A stretch of DNA of 64,000 nucleotides from an uncultured Eggerthella sp. (GCA_959607715.1 CAUHNN010000010.1:1-64000), one strand, 5' to 3'; shown: positions 16,119 to 24,540, counted from the stretch's first letter. A program made the numbers and translations. The notes: generated by a model not told the origin, from the letters alone.

Positions 16119-16526
16119 CTACCGCAGCAGCTCCGTCGCTCGCGTGTAGATCTCGCTCCACGGGATGATCGCGCGTATCGCGCCGCAGGCGCGGCGGTAG
16201 TTGCCCGCCTCCACGGCGGCGTCGAAGGCGCGCTGCACCGTTTCGGTGGGCACGCCTATCGCCTCCGCTATCCACAGGAGCGATCCCGCGTTCGCCAACC
16301 GCGCGTAGCAGCGCCGCGCGCTCGTGTTCGGGGTGCTGCGAGAGTAGGGCCCCGTGCCCGTCTCGTCGTTCGCTTCGAACCAGATGATCATGTGCTCGCG
16401 TTCGTCGTCGCCGCTTTTGTCAGGAGAATCGTGGATCTCGTTCACGTAGCGGTCGGATAGGGGGTAGTGCGCGTCGCGCGTTTTCAGCAACTTTGCGAAC
16501 TCCCTGCAGGTCATGTCGTCGGTCAT
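16119..16526 (-). CDS. Hypothetical protein (135 aa)
   Basis: Not recognised. Start taken at the ATG at 16526, preceded by CGGAGAAGCC; the frame continues 81 codons upstream but across a CCGTCCGT-type microrepeat and the antitoxin region. The protein is soluble and acidic in its first half (MTDDMTCREFAKLLKTRDAH) with a Trp-containing helical C-terminal half (SLLWIAEAIGVPTETVQ, IIPWSEIYTRATELL). It contains no known catalytic motif. It lies in a short accessory stretch between fic and the broken toxin-antitoxin locus, and it may be of the same origin. Confidence 0.6.
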   Translation of the reverse strand: MTDDMTCREFAKLLKTRDAHYPLSDRYVNEIHDSPDKSGDDEREHMIIWFEANDETGTGPYSRSTPNTSARRCYARLANAGSLLWIAEAIGVPTETVQRAFDAAVEAGNYRRACGAIRAIIPWSEIYTRATELLR

Positions 16527-16700
16527 GGCTTCTCCGTCCGTCTGTCCGTCCGTTTGCTTCATTCGTCGATCGTTCGGGGCTGATCGTGCGCTCGCAATCT
16601 GCCTCCGCGATCCCGAAAGCCCGCTCCTTCTGGCAGCATATCCCACTTCAACCAGTTTTGTTTTACGTTGTCTGCGATAAAAATGACGTACGTTATTACG

Positions 16701-16743
16701 CACGCTGGTCATAAGTTCTAAGGAGGATCTTATGACCAGCGTG
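16701..16743 (+). promoter_or_regulatory. Inverted repeat enclosing the antitoxin ribosome-binding site
   Basis: Perfect 15-bp arms (CACGCTGGTCATAAG at 16701-16715, CTTATGACCAGCGTG at 16729-16743) around a 13-base loop. AGGAGG (16721-16726) lies in the loop and the ATG (16732) in the 3' arm. As DNA it would be a strong operator for autoregulation; as RNA it would hide the start codon. Confidence 0.75.
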
Positions 16744-16983
16744 ACTGCGACGGCTGCTCGAAAGGACATCTACAATCTCATCGCTCGCGTGAACGAGGAC
16801 TGCAAGCCCGTGGCTATCACCACCTCGAAGGGCAAGGGGGCCGTTCTTGTGGGGGAGGATGATTGGGCGGCTATCGAGGAGACGCTGTATATCATGGGCG
16901 TGTCCGGCATGGCGGAGAAGCTCATCGCTGCACGAGATGAGAGCTTAGGCGATTGCGTTTCTGCCGATGAGCTGGACTGGTGA
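16732..16983 (+). CDS. Phd/YefM family antitoxin, orphaned
   Basis: 83 aa. MTSVTATAARKDIYNLIARV is the DNA-binding N-terminus of Phd/YefM antitoxins, and EDDWAAIEETLYIMGVSGMAEKL is the toxin-contact half typical of partners of Txe/YoeB RNases. Strong Shine-Dalgarno TAAGGAGG, inside an inverted repeat. The toxin gene that should follow is cut after about ten codons (16986-17015), so this antitoxin is an orphan here. It could still repress its own promoter or neutralise a toxin encoded elsewhere. Confidence 0.9.
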   Translation: MTSVTATAARKDIYNLIARVNEDCKPVAITTSKGKGAVLVGEDDWAAIEETLYIMGVSGMAEKLIAARDESLGDCVSADELDW

Positions 16984-16985
16984 GC

Positions 16986-17015
16986 ATGTATTCGGTCAAG
17001 TTCACTAAGCAAGCG
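16986..17015 (+). pseudogene. 5' remnant of Txe/YoeB-type toxin gene
   Basis: Two bases after the antitoxin stop an ATG opens MYSVKFTKQA, the usual N-terminus of Txe/YoeB-like endoribonucleases. After this the reading becomes the antisense of the cupin gene, whose stop codon is at 17024-17026. About 75 codons, including all catalytic residues, are gone. A deletion appears to have joined the toxin start to the 3' end of the cupin gene. Confidence 0.7.
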
Positions 17016-17023
17016 ATCTGCCG

Positions 17024-17473
17024 CTACTCCGCATCCGCCCCAAGCGCCGCGTATGCACTGTCGTCGACGGGCTCGAGCCACTCGTTTGAGCAGTTTTTGC
17101 CTGGAACTTCCAGCGCGATATGCGAGAACCAGCTGTCGGCTTGGGCACCGTGCCAGTGCTTCACGCCCGCGGGGATGACCACCACGCTGCCGGGAACGAG
17201 CTCTTGCGCGGGCTTGCCCGCCTCTTGGTACCAGCCGGCGCCGGCGGTGCAGATGAGGATCTGCCCGCCGCCCTCGTCGGCGTGATGTATGTGCCATGCA
17301 TTGCGGCATCCCGGCTCGAACGTGACGTTGAACAGGGGAAACTCGCCGTGTTCGACGTTCGTCAAGGGGTTGAGGAAGCTCTCGCCGGTGAAATAGCGCG
17401 CGAACGCGGCGTTCGGCTTTCCTGTTCCGAAGACATTGGCTTTCTCGAATTCCTCTCTCGATGCATATCTCAT
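17024..17473 (-). CDS. Cupin domain protein
   Basis: 149 aa single-domain cupin. Metal-binding motif 1 is WHIHHADEGGGQIL and motif 2 is PAGVKHWHGA, so it should bind a metal ion. The first 25 residues resemble the short linker seen in carboxymuconolactone-decarboxylase-cupin proteins, and the gene is one base after a carboxymuconolactone-decarboxylase-like gene, so they are translated together. Third gene of the operon under the promoter at 19098-19128. The reaction is unknown; detoxification of aldehydes or quinones is a reasonable guess from the regulator. Confidence 0.88.
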   Translation of the reverse strand: MRYASREEFEKANVFGTGKPNAAFARYFTGESFLNPLTNVEHGEFPLFNVTFEPGCRNAWHIHHADEGGGQILICTAGAGWYQEAGKPAQELVPGSVVVIPAGVKHWHGAQADSWFSHIALEVPGKNCSNEWLEPVDDSAYAALGADAE

Positions 17474-17474
17474 G

Positions 17475-17813
17475 CTATTCCGCCTCTCCGTAGACTTCCT
17501 TCGCTAAGTTGAACACGGCCCAGGCTTTGGGCCATCCCGCGTAGAAGGCGACGTGGGTGATGGTCGCCGCCATCTCCTCGCGTGTGACCCCGCGCGCTTT
17601 CGCGTTTTCGATGTGGTACTTCAGGGAGTTGTCCGTGATGCCCTGCGCCATCAGCGCTACGACGGTGATGAGACTGCGGGTCTTCAGATCGATTCCGCCG
17701 CTGTTCCAATTCTCCCCGAATAGAATGTCGTCGTTGTAGTGCGCGAAGTCAGGGGCGAAGTCTCCGAGCGCGTCGCGCCCTGCCGTTTGCACGATTTTCT
17801 TTCCATCGGTCAT
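17475..17813 (-). CDS. Carboxymuconolactone decarboxylase family protein
   Basis: 112 aa. Start at 17813, preceded by GGAAAGGAGC. The core LKTRSLITVVALMAQG and HIENAKARGVTREEMAATITHVAFYAGWPKAW is the CMD/AhpD helical fold. The AhpD Cys-x-x-Cys pair is absent, so this is not a peroxidase-reducing AhpD but closer to gamma-carboxymuconolactone decarboxylase and YraC-like proteins. In B. subtilis a CMD-like gene also lies beside adhA under the aldehyde sensor AdhR, which matches this locus. Confidence 0.9.
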   Translation of the reverse strand: MTDGKKIVQTAGRDALGDFAPDFAHYNDDILFGENWNSGGIDLKTRSLITVVALMAQGITDNSLKYHIENAKARGVTREEMAATITHVAFYAGWPKAWAVFNLAKEVYGEAE

Positions 17814-17887
17814 CTTGCATGCTCCTTTCCGTTTTACGGGCTTGCTCGGTCGCGGACGGATCTTGGCCGTCGCCTGCGACGCGTTGC

Positions 17888-19057
17888 CTAAAAGCTTTGC
17901 GCAAGCACGTTGCGCACGTCCTGCTCGGTGAATGCTTTGTAGCCTCCCGTCAAGATGACGGTGGCTTTGACGATGTCGTCGAGGTCGGCTTCGGTCGCGC
18001 CGAGCTCGGTCAGGCTCATGACAAGGCCGAGCTCGCGCATCCACGCCTCCATGGCGGCAAGCCCCTCCTCGGCGATTTGCTCATCGGTTTTGCCCGCAGG
18101 GTCCACGTTCCACACGATTTCGGCGAAGCGGACGAACTTGGGAAGCCCTGCCTTCATGATGGAGCGGTAGTAGGGGAGGCTCACCGCCGAGAGCGTCATG
18201 CCGTGCGTCGCGTTCGTGACGGCGCCGACGGCCTGACCGAGCATGTGAACCATCCAGTCGGTGGATTTGCCGCACGAGATCAGCGTGTTCAACGCCCACG
18301 TCGCCACCCACATGATGTTGCTGCGTGCTTGGTAATCCTGATCGTTCGCGGCGGCGATGCGTCCGTTCTCGATGATGCTGCGCATCAGCCCCTCGGAGAT
18401 GCAGTCGCTGACGTTGTCGTCGTCTCCGCTGAAGTACTGCTCGCAAATGTGGTTGAAGGTGTCGTAAACGCCCGCCATGACCTGCTCGTGCGGCAGGCTC
18501 AGCGTGAAGACGGGGTTGAGGATGGAGAAGCGCGGCATGACGCGGCTGCTCGCGAACACATGGCCTATCTTCATTTTCTCGGCGGGGTTGGTGATGACGG
18601 CGCCTGCGTTCATTTCGGATCCGGTGCCCGCCATGGTGAGCACGCAGCCGACGGGGACGATGTCGCAATCGGGCTCGTCGAAGCGGACGTAGTATTTCTC
18701 CCAAGGATCATCGTCGCAGTTGACCGAAACCGATACCGCCTTGGCGAAGTCGCATACCGAGCCGCCGCCCACGGCCAAGATGAGGTCGACCTGCGCTTCG
18801 CGTGCGACGGCGATGCCCTCGCGCAGCTTCTCGACAGTGGGGTTGGGCATGACGCCGGCGATTTCCGTCACGGTTTTGCCCGCTGCGCGCAGGATGTCCG
18901 CGACTTGGTCGTACACGCCGTTTTTCTTGATGGACCCGCCTCCGTAGACGAGGACGACGTTAGGCCCGAACTTCGCGAGCTCGTTCGCGAGGCCGTCAAG
19001 CGCGTCTTCGCCGAAATAGAGCTTCGTCGGATTGTGGTAGGTGAAGGTTCCTAGCAT
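17888..19057 (-). CDS. Iron-containing alcohol dehydrogenase
   Basis: 389 aa, group III (Fe-dependent) NAD(P) alcohol dehydrogenase of the butanol-dehydrogenase type. Start at 19057, behind GCGAAAGGAAGAAC. Cofactor motif VGGGSVCDFAK and TMAGTGSEMN; metal ligands in GVYDTFNHICEQYFSG (Asp, His), MVHMLGQ (His) and TNATHGMTL (His). First gene of an operon with the CMD-like and cupin genes, divergent from an AdhR-like regulator, which suggests reduction of toxic aldehydes. Confidence 0.94.
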   Translation of the reverse strand: MLGTFTYHNPTKLYFGEDALDGLANELAKFGPNVVLVYGGGSIKKNGVYDQVADILRAAGKTVTEIAGVMPNPTVEKLREGIAVAREAQVDLILAVGGGSVCDFAKAVSVSVNCDDDPWEKYYVRFDEPDCDIVPVGCVLTMAGTGSEMNAGAVITNPAEKMKIGHVFASSRVMPRFSILNPVFTLSLPHEQVMAGVYDTFNHICEQYFSGDDDNVSDCISEGLMRSIIENGRIAAANDQDYQARSNIMWVATWALNTLISCGKSTDWMVHMLGQAVGAVTNATHGMTLSAVSLPYYRSIMKAGLPKFVRFAEIVWNVDPAGKTDEQIAEEGLAAMEAWMRELGLVMSLTELGATEADLDDIVKATVILTGGYKAFTEQDVRNVLAQSF

Positions 19058-19097
19058 GTTCTTCCTTTCGCTTTGCTTCGTTTGGTAGAATGAGCCG

Positions 19098-19128
19098 ATC
19101 CTAAAACCTAAACCTGACTTTAGGTCAA
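19098..19128 (-). promoter_or_regulatory. MerR-type promoter and operator of the alcohol dehydrogenase operon
   Basis: On the minus strand: -35 TTGACC (19128-19123), 19-base spacer, -10 TAGGAT (19103-19098). The spacer carries the dyad ACCTAAA/TTTAGGT (19106-19125) with perfect 7-bp arms. The long spacer predicts activation by the MerR protein encoded divergently at 19166. Confidence 0.82.
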
Positions 19129-19165
19129 GCATGTTTTGAGAAACCCGAGTGCGAAGGAGCTGCTC

Positions 19166-19603
19166 ATGTATTCGATCGGCCAGGTGTCGAAGATGTTCGA
19201 CATCCCCGTCTCGACGCTGCGCTACTACGACAAGGAAGGGCTGTTTCCCCATCTGAAGCGATCGGGGGCCGCTCGCCGTTTCGATGACGAGGAGCTTGAG
19301 CTGCTCCGGGTCATCGAATGCTTGAAGAAGACCGGCCTCGAGATCAAGGACATCAAGCGTTTCGTTTCCCTGGTGGAAGAAGGGCCTTCTACCTACCAGG
19401 CGCGCAAAGAATTGTTCGAAGCGCGCAAAAAGCAGGCCGAAGAAGAGATCGAGCACATGCAGAAGGCGCTCGCCATGGTCGAGTTCAAGTGCTGGTACTA
19501 CGAAACCGCGCTCGCCGACGGCAACGAGGATCGCTTGAAAGAAATGATTCCCGACGGTCTGCCGAAAGACGTGAAGGGGCTTTACGACCGGGCGCATTCA
19601 TAG
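19166..19603 (+). CDS. MerR family regulator, AdhR/NmlR-like aldehyde sensor
   Basis: 145 aa. Start at the ATG at 19166 behind GAAGGAGCTGCTC. The winged helix MYSIGQVSKMFDIPVSTLRYYDKEGLF is followed by a long coiled coil and no large effector domain, as in AdhR and NmlR. A single conserved Cys lies at residue 52 (RVIECLKKTG), the position used by B. subtilis AdhR to sense formaldehyde and methylglyoxal. Divergent from the dehydrogenase-CMD-cupin operon, which it should activate through the 19-bp-spacer promoter. Confidence 0.92.
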   Translation: MYSIGQVSKMFDIPVSTLRYYDKEGLFPHLKRSGAARRFDDEELELLRVIECLKKTGLEIKDIKRFVSLVEEGPSTYQARKELFEARKKQAEEEIEHMQKALAMVEFKCWYYETALADGNEDRLKEMIPDGLPKDVKGLYDRAHS

Positions 19604-19659
19604 AAGCTGCTTGCGTGTTTCGGAAACGCTTGCGAAACCGTCGTGGAAGAGGGGGATTC

Positions 19660-20394
19660 GTGAAACCCATAGCCCATATTCGCACCGACCTGCCGCAGAA
19701 GTTCGGCATCCCGCGCAACAGCTTCCTTGCGCCCCATCTGCAGGGACGCATCGTCTTCGAACCGGAGTATTCCCTGCCGTCTGCCGTCGAGGGGATCGAG
19801 CGGTTTTCCCATCTGTGGCTCATCTGGCAGTTCGAGAACGGCACGCCTGGCGGCACTGCTTCCGACATCGCCGCCGATGCGGCGACGCTCGACAAAAGCG
19901 GCACCACGGCGAAGTGGACTCCTACCGTTCGCCCGCCGCGCCTCGGCGGGGTGGAGCGCTGCGGCGTGTTCGCTTCCCGCAGCCCCTTTCGGCCCAACCC
20001 GTTGGGCCTGACCTGCGTCAAGCTTGATCGCGTGGAGCATACTGAGCACGGTCCTGTCCTTCACGTGCTCGGTGCCGACTTGCGCGACAACACGCCCATC
20101 CTCGACATCAAGCCCTACATCCCGTTCGCGGATTGCCACCCGGAAGCTTCGGGCGGCTGGACCGACGATCATCCGTGGCGCGAACTCGAGGTGGATTTCC
20201 CCTTGCATCTGCTCGAGCGCGTGCCGAAGGAAAAAGCCACGGGCTTGCGCGAGGTGCTTCGTCAGGATCCGCGCCGTGCCGGCAGCAAGCATGAACCTGC
20301 GCGCATCTACCATCTTGCCTATGCTGGATTGGACGTGTCGTTCACCGTCGACGGGTCGAGCCTGCACGTTGTGGGGGTGGAGCCATCCGCTTAG
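19660..20394 (+). CDS. trmO: tRNA (N6-threonylcarbamoyladenosine-N6)-methyltransferase
   Basis: 244 aa TsaA/YaeB family. TrmO methylates t6A37 of threonine tRNAs with S-adenosylmethionine. The GTG at 19660 lies after AAGAGGGGGATTC and gives the normal N-terminus KPIAHIRTDLPQKFGIPR. The family signature GVFASRSPFRPNPLGLT is complete, and LDIKPYIPFAD follows; the C-terminal 70 residues form the small extra domain seen in longer TrmO proteins. Monocistronic, ended by a strong terminator. Confidence 0.92.
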   Translation: MKPIAHIRTDLPQKFGIPRNSFLAPHLQGRIVFEPEYSLPSAVEGIERFSHLWLIWQFENGTPGGTASDIAADAATLDKSGTTAKWTPTVRPPRLGGVERCGVFASRSPFRPNPLGLTCVKLDRVEHTEHGPVLHVLGADLRDNTPILDIKPYIPFADCHPEASGGWTDDHPWRELEVDFPLHLLERVPKEKATGLREVLRQDPRRAGSKHEPARIYHLAYAGLDVSFTVDGSSLHVVGVEPSA

Positions 20395-20418
20395 GTGGCA
20401 TGGGACTCCCGATACGCG

Positions 20419-20460
20419 AACGGCCCGTCCGGGGCGGTGTTTCCCGGACGGGCCGTTTTA
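20419..20460. terminator. Terminator between trmO and dtd
   Basis: 15-bp perfect stem (20419-20433 with 20443-20457), 9-base loop, TTTT on the plus strand. It can serve both convergent transcripts. Confidence 0.9.
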
Positions 20461-20465
20461 TGAGC

Positions 20466-20921
20466 CTAGGCTTTTACCACTTCGTCGCTGTCGAGCCAGA
20501 TGGTGAAGGGTCCGTCGTTGGCGATGTCGACGCTCATGTGCGCACCGAACCACCCGGTCTGCACGTCGATGCCGGACGTGCGCGCGCATGCGGCGAAATG
20601 CTCGTAAAGCTCGTTGGCCCTATCGGGCGCGGCTCCCCTGGTGAACGAGGGGCGGTTGCCCTTGCGGCAATCGGCGTAGAGCGTGAACTGCGACACGATA
20701 AGGACCGAACCGCCCACATCGGCAAGCGAAAGGTTCGTTTTTCCGTTGTCGTCTTCGAAGATCCTCATTTTGGCGATCTTGGCCCAAAGCGCCTCGGCGA
20801 TGCGCTCGGTGTCGTCGGGACCTACGCCGAGCAAGATGGCGTAGCCGGCACCGATGGAGCGGGGCTCCTCTCCTTCGGTGGAAACGGAGGCGGACGTGAC
20901 GCGTTGGATGAGGGCGCGCAT
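20466..20921 (-). CDS. dtd: D-aminoacyl-tRNA deacylase
   Basis: 151 aa. Frees tRNA from wrongly attached D-amino acids and glycine. The catalytic strand SQFTLYADCRKGNRPSF and the C-terminal ANDGPFTIWLDS (with the Gly-Pro that reads chirality) are both intact; the N-terminus MRALIQRVTSASVS is canonical. Follows the MATE gene by 9 bases on the minus strand. Confidence 0.96.
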   Translation of the reverse strand: MRALIQRVTSASVSTEGEEPRSIGAGYAILLGVGPDDTERIAEALWAKIAKMRIFEDDNGKTNLSLADVGGSVLIVSQFTLYADCRKGNRPSFTRGAAPDRANELYEHFAACARTSGIDVQTGWFGAHMSVDIANDGPFTIWLDSDEVVKA

Positions 20922-20930
20922 GGATTCTCC

Positions 20931-22319
20931 TTATCGGGGTCGGGGCTCTGCCGAGGTCTGAGACGCGGCGATCTTGGCGTAGGAGCGCTTTCGGGCAATG
21001 AAGAACAGGATACCCATCGCGATTGCCGTGACCACCCAGGAGAAGGGGTAGATCAGCAGAAGGTTCTCGAACGAGGCGACGAACGGGAAGACGAAGATGA
21101 CGTAGGCGATGCGCAAGAGGCACGATCCCACGATCACGATCACCGTGGGGAGGAGCGACCAACCCATGCCGCGCATCGCGCCTGCCGGGATTTCGTAGAG
21201 GCAGGGCATGAACCCGAAAATCTCCACGTGCCACAGGCGGATGACCCCGAAGGCCAGTGCGGCTGCGTCTGCGGTGAAGATGCCGAGCACCAGCACGCCC
21301 GAAAGGGTGCAGGCCACGCCGATGACGGCGGTGATGGCGGTGGCGGCCACCATGCAGAAGGAGATCACCTTATCGCAGCGCTTCACGTTTCCCGCGGCGT
21401 AGTTCTGGCTGACGAAGGTCACGGCTGCCTGAACGAAGGCGTTGGTGAAGAAGTACGTGTAGAACTCGTAGTTCATCGCCGCCGACGAGCCGGCGATGGC
21501 CGCGGAGCCGAACCCGTTGATGGCGGCCTGCACCACGACGTTGGAAAGGGCGAACACGACGCCCTGCAGCCCGGCGGGCAGGCCGATGTAGAGAAGCTTC
21601 CTCAGATCCTCGAAGACGACCTTCGTTCCACGTAGGTCGAGGCGGAATTCATCCGGCTCCTTCGCGAGCAGCCACACGACGATGCCCGCGCTCACGGCGT
21701 TCGATGCGACGGTGGCCCACGCGATGCCCGCCACGCCGGCGTTCGCCCATGCGATGGCGGCGTAGTCCAGGCCGATGTTGAGGACGGCGGCGACGGCGAG
21801 CGCGTAGAGGGGGCGCCAGGTGTCTCCCTTCGCGCGCAGGATGGCCGAGACGAAGTTGTAGATCAGGAAGAACGTGAAGCCGAGGAAGTAGACGTGCAGA
21901 TAAGCGGTGGCTTCTTCCCAGGCTTCGGTGGGCATGCTGACCGAAGCGAGGATGGGGTCGATGGCCAGGACGCCGCCGGCCGTGAAGAGGATCGATGAAA
22001 CCGCCGTGACCACGGCGATGGTCTGGATGGCTCCCTTGATCTTCTCGCGCCGCCCGTGCCCGACGTGCACGGCGATGACGACGTTGGCGCCTATCGCCAG
22101 GCCCGTCAGCAGGGCCACGAAAAGGCTGATGATGGGGGTGACCCCGCCTACTGCCGCGAGCGCTTCGCTGCTGATCATGCGGCCGGCGAAGATTGAGTCG
22201 GCCGAGTTGAAGAGCTGCTGAAGGATGCTCGAGAGCGCCACGGGTATGGCGAAGAGGATGATCTTGCTGTAGATCGGTCCGTTCAGCATATCGATGGTGT
22301 TGCGTGAAGAAGTGCTCAT
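20931..22319 (-). CDS. MATE family efflux transporter
   Basis: 462 aa with about 12 membrane helices in two similar halves. It starts MSTSSRNTIDMLNGPIYSKI and has the MATE N-terminal PVALSSILQQLFNSADSIFAG. The start at 22319 was preferred over a longer open frame because it opens the conserved region; the ribosome-binding site is weak. MATE proteins export cationic drugs or toxins with Na+ or H+. It is co-transcribed with dtd. The 258 bases upstream, shared with the divergent thioesterase gene, show no operator that I could identify. Confidence 0.92.
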   Translation of the reverse strand: MSTSSRNTIDMLNGPIYSKIILFAIPVALSSILQQLFNSADSIFAGRMISSEALAAVGGVTPIISLFVALLTGLAIGANVVIAVHVGHGRREKIKGAIQTIAVVTAVSSILFTAGGVLAIDPILASVSMPTEAWEEATAYLHVYFLGFTFFLIYNFVSAILRAKGDTWRPLYALAVAAVLNIGLDYAAIAWANAGVAGIAWATVASNAVSAGIVVWLLAKEPDEFRLDLRGTKVVFEDLRKLLYIGLPAGLQGVVFALSNVVVQAAINGFGSAAIAGSSAAMNYEFYTYFFTNAFVQAAVTFVSQNYAAGNVKRCDKVISFCMVAATAITAVIGVACTLSGVLVLGIFTADAAALAFGVIRLWHVEIFGFMPCLYEIPAGAMRGMGWSLLPTVIVIVGSCLLRIAYVIFVFPFVASFENLLLIYPFSWVVTAIAMGILFFIARKRSYAKIAASQTSAEPRPR

Positions 22320-22577
22320 GGACGGCTTTCGTACTGCCGTCGCTCGGTGCGGCGGCTTGCGGGTCGCAGTGGTGTTCCGATGGCGATTATAGACGCTTTG
22401 GCGCACTTGGAAAGAGGTGCCGCATCGTCCCAGCTCGGGCCATGGTTTCAGAGTGGCGCACGCCGGGCGCACGCAGTGTTCCGCTCGGATGGGCGCCTGT
22501 GGGCAGGGGCGGCGATATTCGCTAGAGTGGAAGGCGAGCGCATCGAAGAGGAGCGCGCGGCGTGATTAGGAGGGGCC

Positions 22578-23021
22578 ATGATCGATCCCATCATCAAGGC
22601 ATATTGCGAGGAGGATGTCGTCGACATCAGGGGCTTCGACCGCAACGAGCTGGTCGACCTTGACGAGGGGCGTTTCGTCATGAGGGCCTACCCGGGCCCG
22701 GATTGCGGCAACAACATCGGCACGGTCCATGGCGGCTACTTGGCCGCGCTCATCGACATCGCGGGCACGGGCGCCATCGATTCCCTCGGTCGCGAGAACG
22801 CGACGACGAGCATCAACACCAGCTTCCTGCGCCCGGCCCTCGTCGACGACGAATATCTAGAAGTTACGGGAACCGTCCTGCGCGCAGGGCGCCGCACGGC
22901 CGTATCCGAAGTGGAGATCCGCCGTCCTAACGGCGATCTGGTCGCGAAGGCGACGCTCCAGTCGTTCGTCTTCGATTCGCCGATCGTCGAGGTGGAACGC
23001 TTCCAGCATCTGAAGGCGTAG
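22578..23021 (+). CDS. Hotdog-fold thioesterase (PaaI/YbgC-like)
   Basis: 147 aa. The segment NNIGTVHGGYLAALIDIAGTGAIDS is the core of PaaI-type acyl-CoA thioesterases, with HGG and the Asp of the active-site helix; TTSINTSFLRPAL follows. ATTAGGAGGGGCC precedes the ATG. It would hydrolyse aryl- or acyl-CoA esters; substrate unknown. It lies 136 bases before dapL and has no clear link to it. Confidence 0.9.
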   Translation: MIDPIIKAYCEEDVVDIRGFDRNELVDLDEGRFVMRAYPGPDCGNNIGTVHGGYLAALIDIAGTGAIDSLGRENATTSINTSFLRPALVDDEYLEVTGTVLRAGRRTAVSEVEIRRPNGDLVAKATLQSFVFDSPIVEVERFQHLKA

Positions 23022-23157
23022 GGTCTTTCGGTTCTTTGCGCATTGGAAACCAAAGGGCGCTTCTTGCCCTGTAGTATGATGGTCGACGCATTACGTCGCG
23101 TATGAATTGGATCGGCCCTCGCGCCGGTTTTTCGAACGAACAAGAAGGAGATCTCCC

Positions 23158-24381
23158 GTGGCCAAAGTCAATGAGAACTACGCAAAGCTCCCCGGCAGCT
23201 ATCTCTTCGCCGAGATCGCCCGCCGCACCGCCGCCTTTTCGGCTGAACATCCCGATGTCGAGCTCATCAAGATGGGCATCGGCGACGTGACGCGCCCGCT
23301 GGCGCCCGCCGTCGTCGAGGCTATGCACGCCGCCGTCGACGATCTGGCATCGGTCGAGACCTTCCACGGCTACGGCCCCGAACAGGGCTACGACTTCCTG
23401 CGTTCCGCCATCGCCGAGCGCGATTTCCGCGCCCGCGGCGTCGAGATCGCCGACGATGAGATCTTCGTTTCCGACGGCGCCAAGTCCGACTGCGGCAACA
23501 TCGGCGACATCCTGTCCGTCGACAACAAGATCGCGGTGTGCGACCCGGTCTATCCGGTCTACGTCGACACGAACGCCATGGCCGGCCGCGCAGGCGAATA
23601 CGACGAGGATGCCCAGGGTTGGACGAACATCACCTACATGCCCACCACGGCTGAAAACGATTTCGTCCCGGCGCTTCCCGAAGCCCCGGTCGACGTCATC
23701 TACCTGTGCAGCCCCAACAACCCGACCGGCACCGTGCTCACCGCCGACCAGCTGAAGACCTGGGTCGACTACGCTAACGAGCACGGTTCCATCATCATGT
23801 TCGACGCCGCCTACGAGCGCTTCATCGCCGAAGAGGGCGTGCCTCACTCCATCTACGAGGTCGAAGGCGCCAAGACCTGCGCCATCGAGTTCCGCTCCTT
23901 CTCCAAGACGGCTGGCTTCACCGGTGCACGCTGCGGCTACACGGTCGTTCCGAAGGAGCTCGTCCGCGACGGCCAGAGCCTGAACGCTCTGTGGAACCGC
24001 CGCCAGACCACGAAGTTCAACGGCGCTTCCTACGTCATCCAGCGCGGCGCCGCGGCCATCTACACCCCTGAAGGCGAGCGCCAGATCGAGGAGACGCTCG
24101 ACTACTACCGCGCAAATGCGCGCGTTATCAAGGAAGGCCTCGAGCGCGCCGGCTTCACCGTTTACGGCGCCGTCAACAGCCCGTATGTCTGGTGCAAGAC
24201 TCCCGAGGGCATGGGCTCGTGGGATCTGTTCAACCTTCTGCTCGAGAAGGCCAACGTCATCACCACGCCGGGTGCCGGCTTCGGCCCTTCGGGCGAGGGC
24301 TACATTCGCCTTTCCGCCTTCGGCGACGCCGAGGCGACGAAGAAGGGCGTCGAGCGCATCGAGGCGCTGTTCGCCGAATAG
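23158..24381 (+). CDS. dapL: LL-diaminopimelate aminotransferase
   Basis: 407 aa PLP enzyme that makes LL-diaminopimelate directly from tetrahydrodipicolinate, a one-step bypass in lysine and peptidoglycan synthesis. The GTG at 23158 follows CAAGAAGGAGATCTCCC and gives the family N-terminus VNENYAKLPGSYLFAEIARR. The PLP lysine is in FRSFSKTAGFTGARCGY; LCSPNNPTGTVL and the C-terminal GFGPSGEGYIRLSAFG match DapL rather than generic aspartate aminotransferases. Ended by a strong terminator. Confidence 0.95.
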   Translation: MAKVNENYAKLPGSYLFAEIARRTAAFSAEHPDVELIKMGIGDVTRPLAPAVVEAMHAAVDDLASVETFHGYGPEQGYDFLRSAIAERDFRARGVEIADDEIFVSDGAKSDCGNIGDILSVDNKIAVCDPVYPVYVDTNAMAGRAGEYDEDAQGWTNITYMPTTAENDFVPALPEAPVDVIYLCSPNNPTGTVLTADQLKTWVDYANEHGSIIMFDAAYERFIAEEGVPHSIYEVEGAKTCAIEFRSFSKTAGFTGARCGYTVVPKELVRDGQSLNALWNRRQTTKFNGASYVIQRGAAAIYTPEGERQIEETLDYYRANARVIKEGLERAGFTVYGAVNSPYVWCKTPEGMGSWDLFNLLLEKANVITTPGAGFGPSGEGYIRLSAFGDAEATKKGVERIEALFAE

Positions 24382-24417
24382 GGTCAGGGCTTCGCTTACC
24401 CGCCGAAGTGCTTATCG

Positions 24418-24453
24418 AGCCCGACGCGCTGTTTCGGCGCGTCGGGCTTTTTT
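24418..24453 (+). terminator. Terminator of dapL
   Basis: 12-bp perfect stem (AGCCCGACGCGC with GCGCGTCGGGCT), 7-base loop, then TTTTTT. Confidence 0.93.
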
Positions 24454-24540
24454 CGTGGAGACGCCCCGCGCGCATCGGCTCGGCGGCGCTTTCGCTATAC
24501 TTTCACTCGTTGCGCACCGATGCGCCTCGAAAACTGAAAA

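Noticed and set aside
16536..16556. CCGTCCGT-type short tandem repeat
   Set aside because: Only a few units, upstream of the chosen start of the 135-aa protein; no evidence of function.
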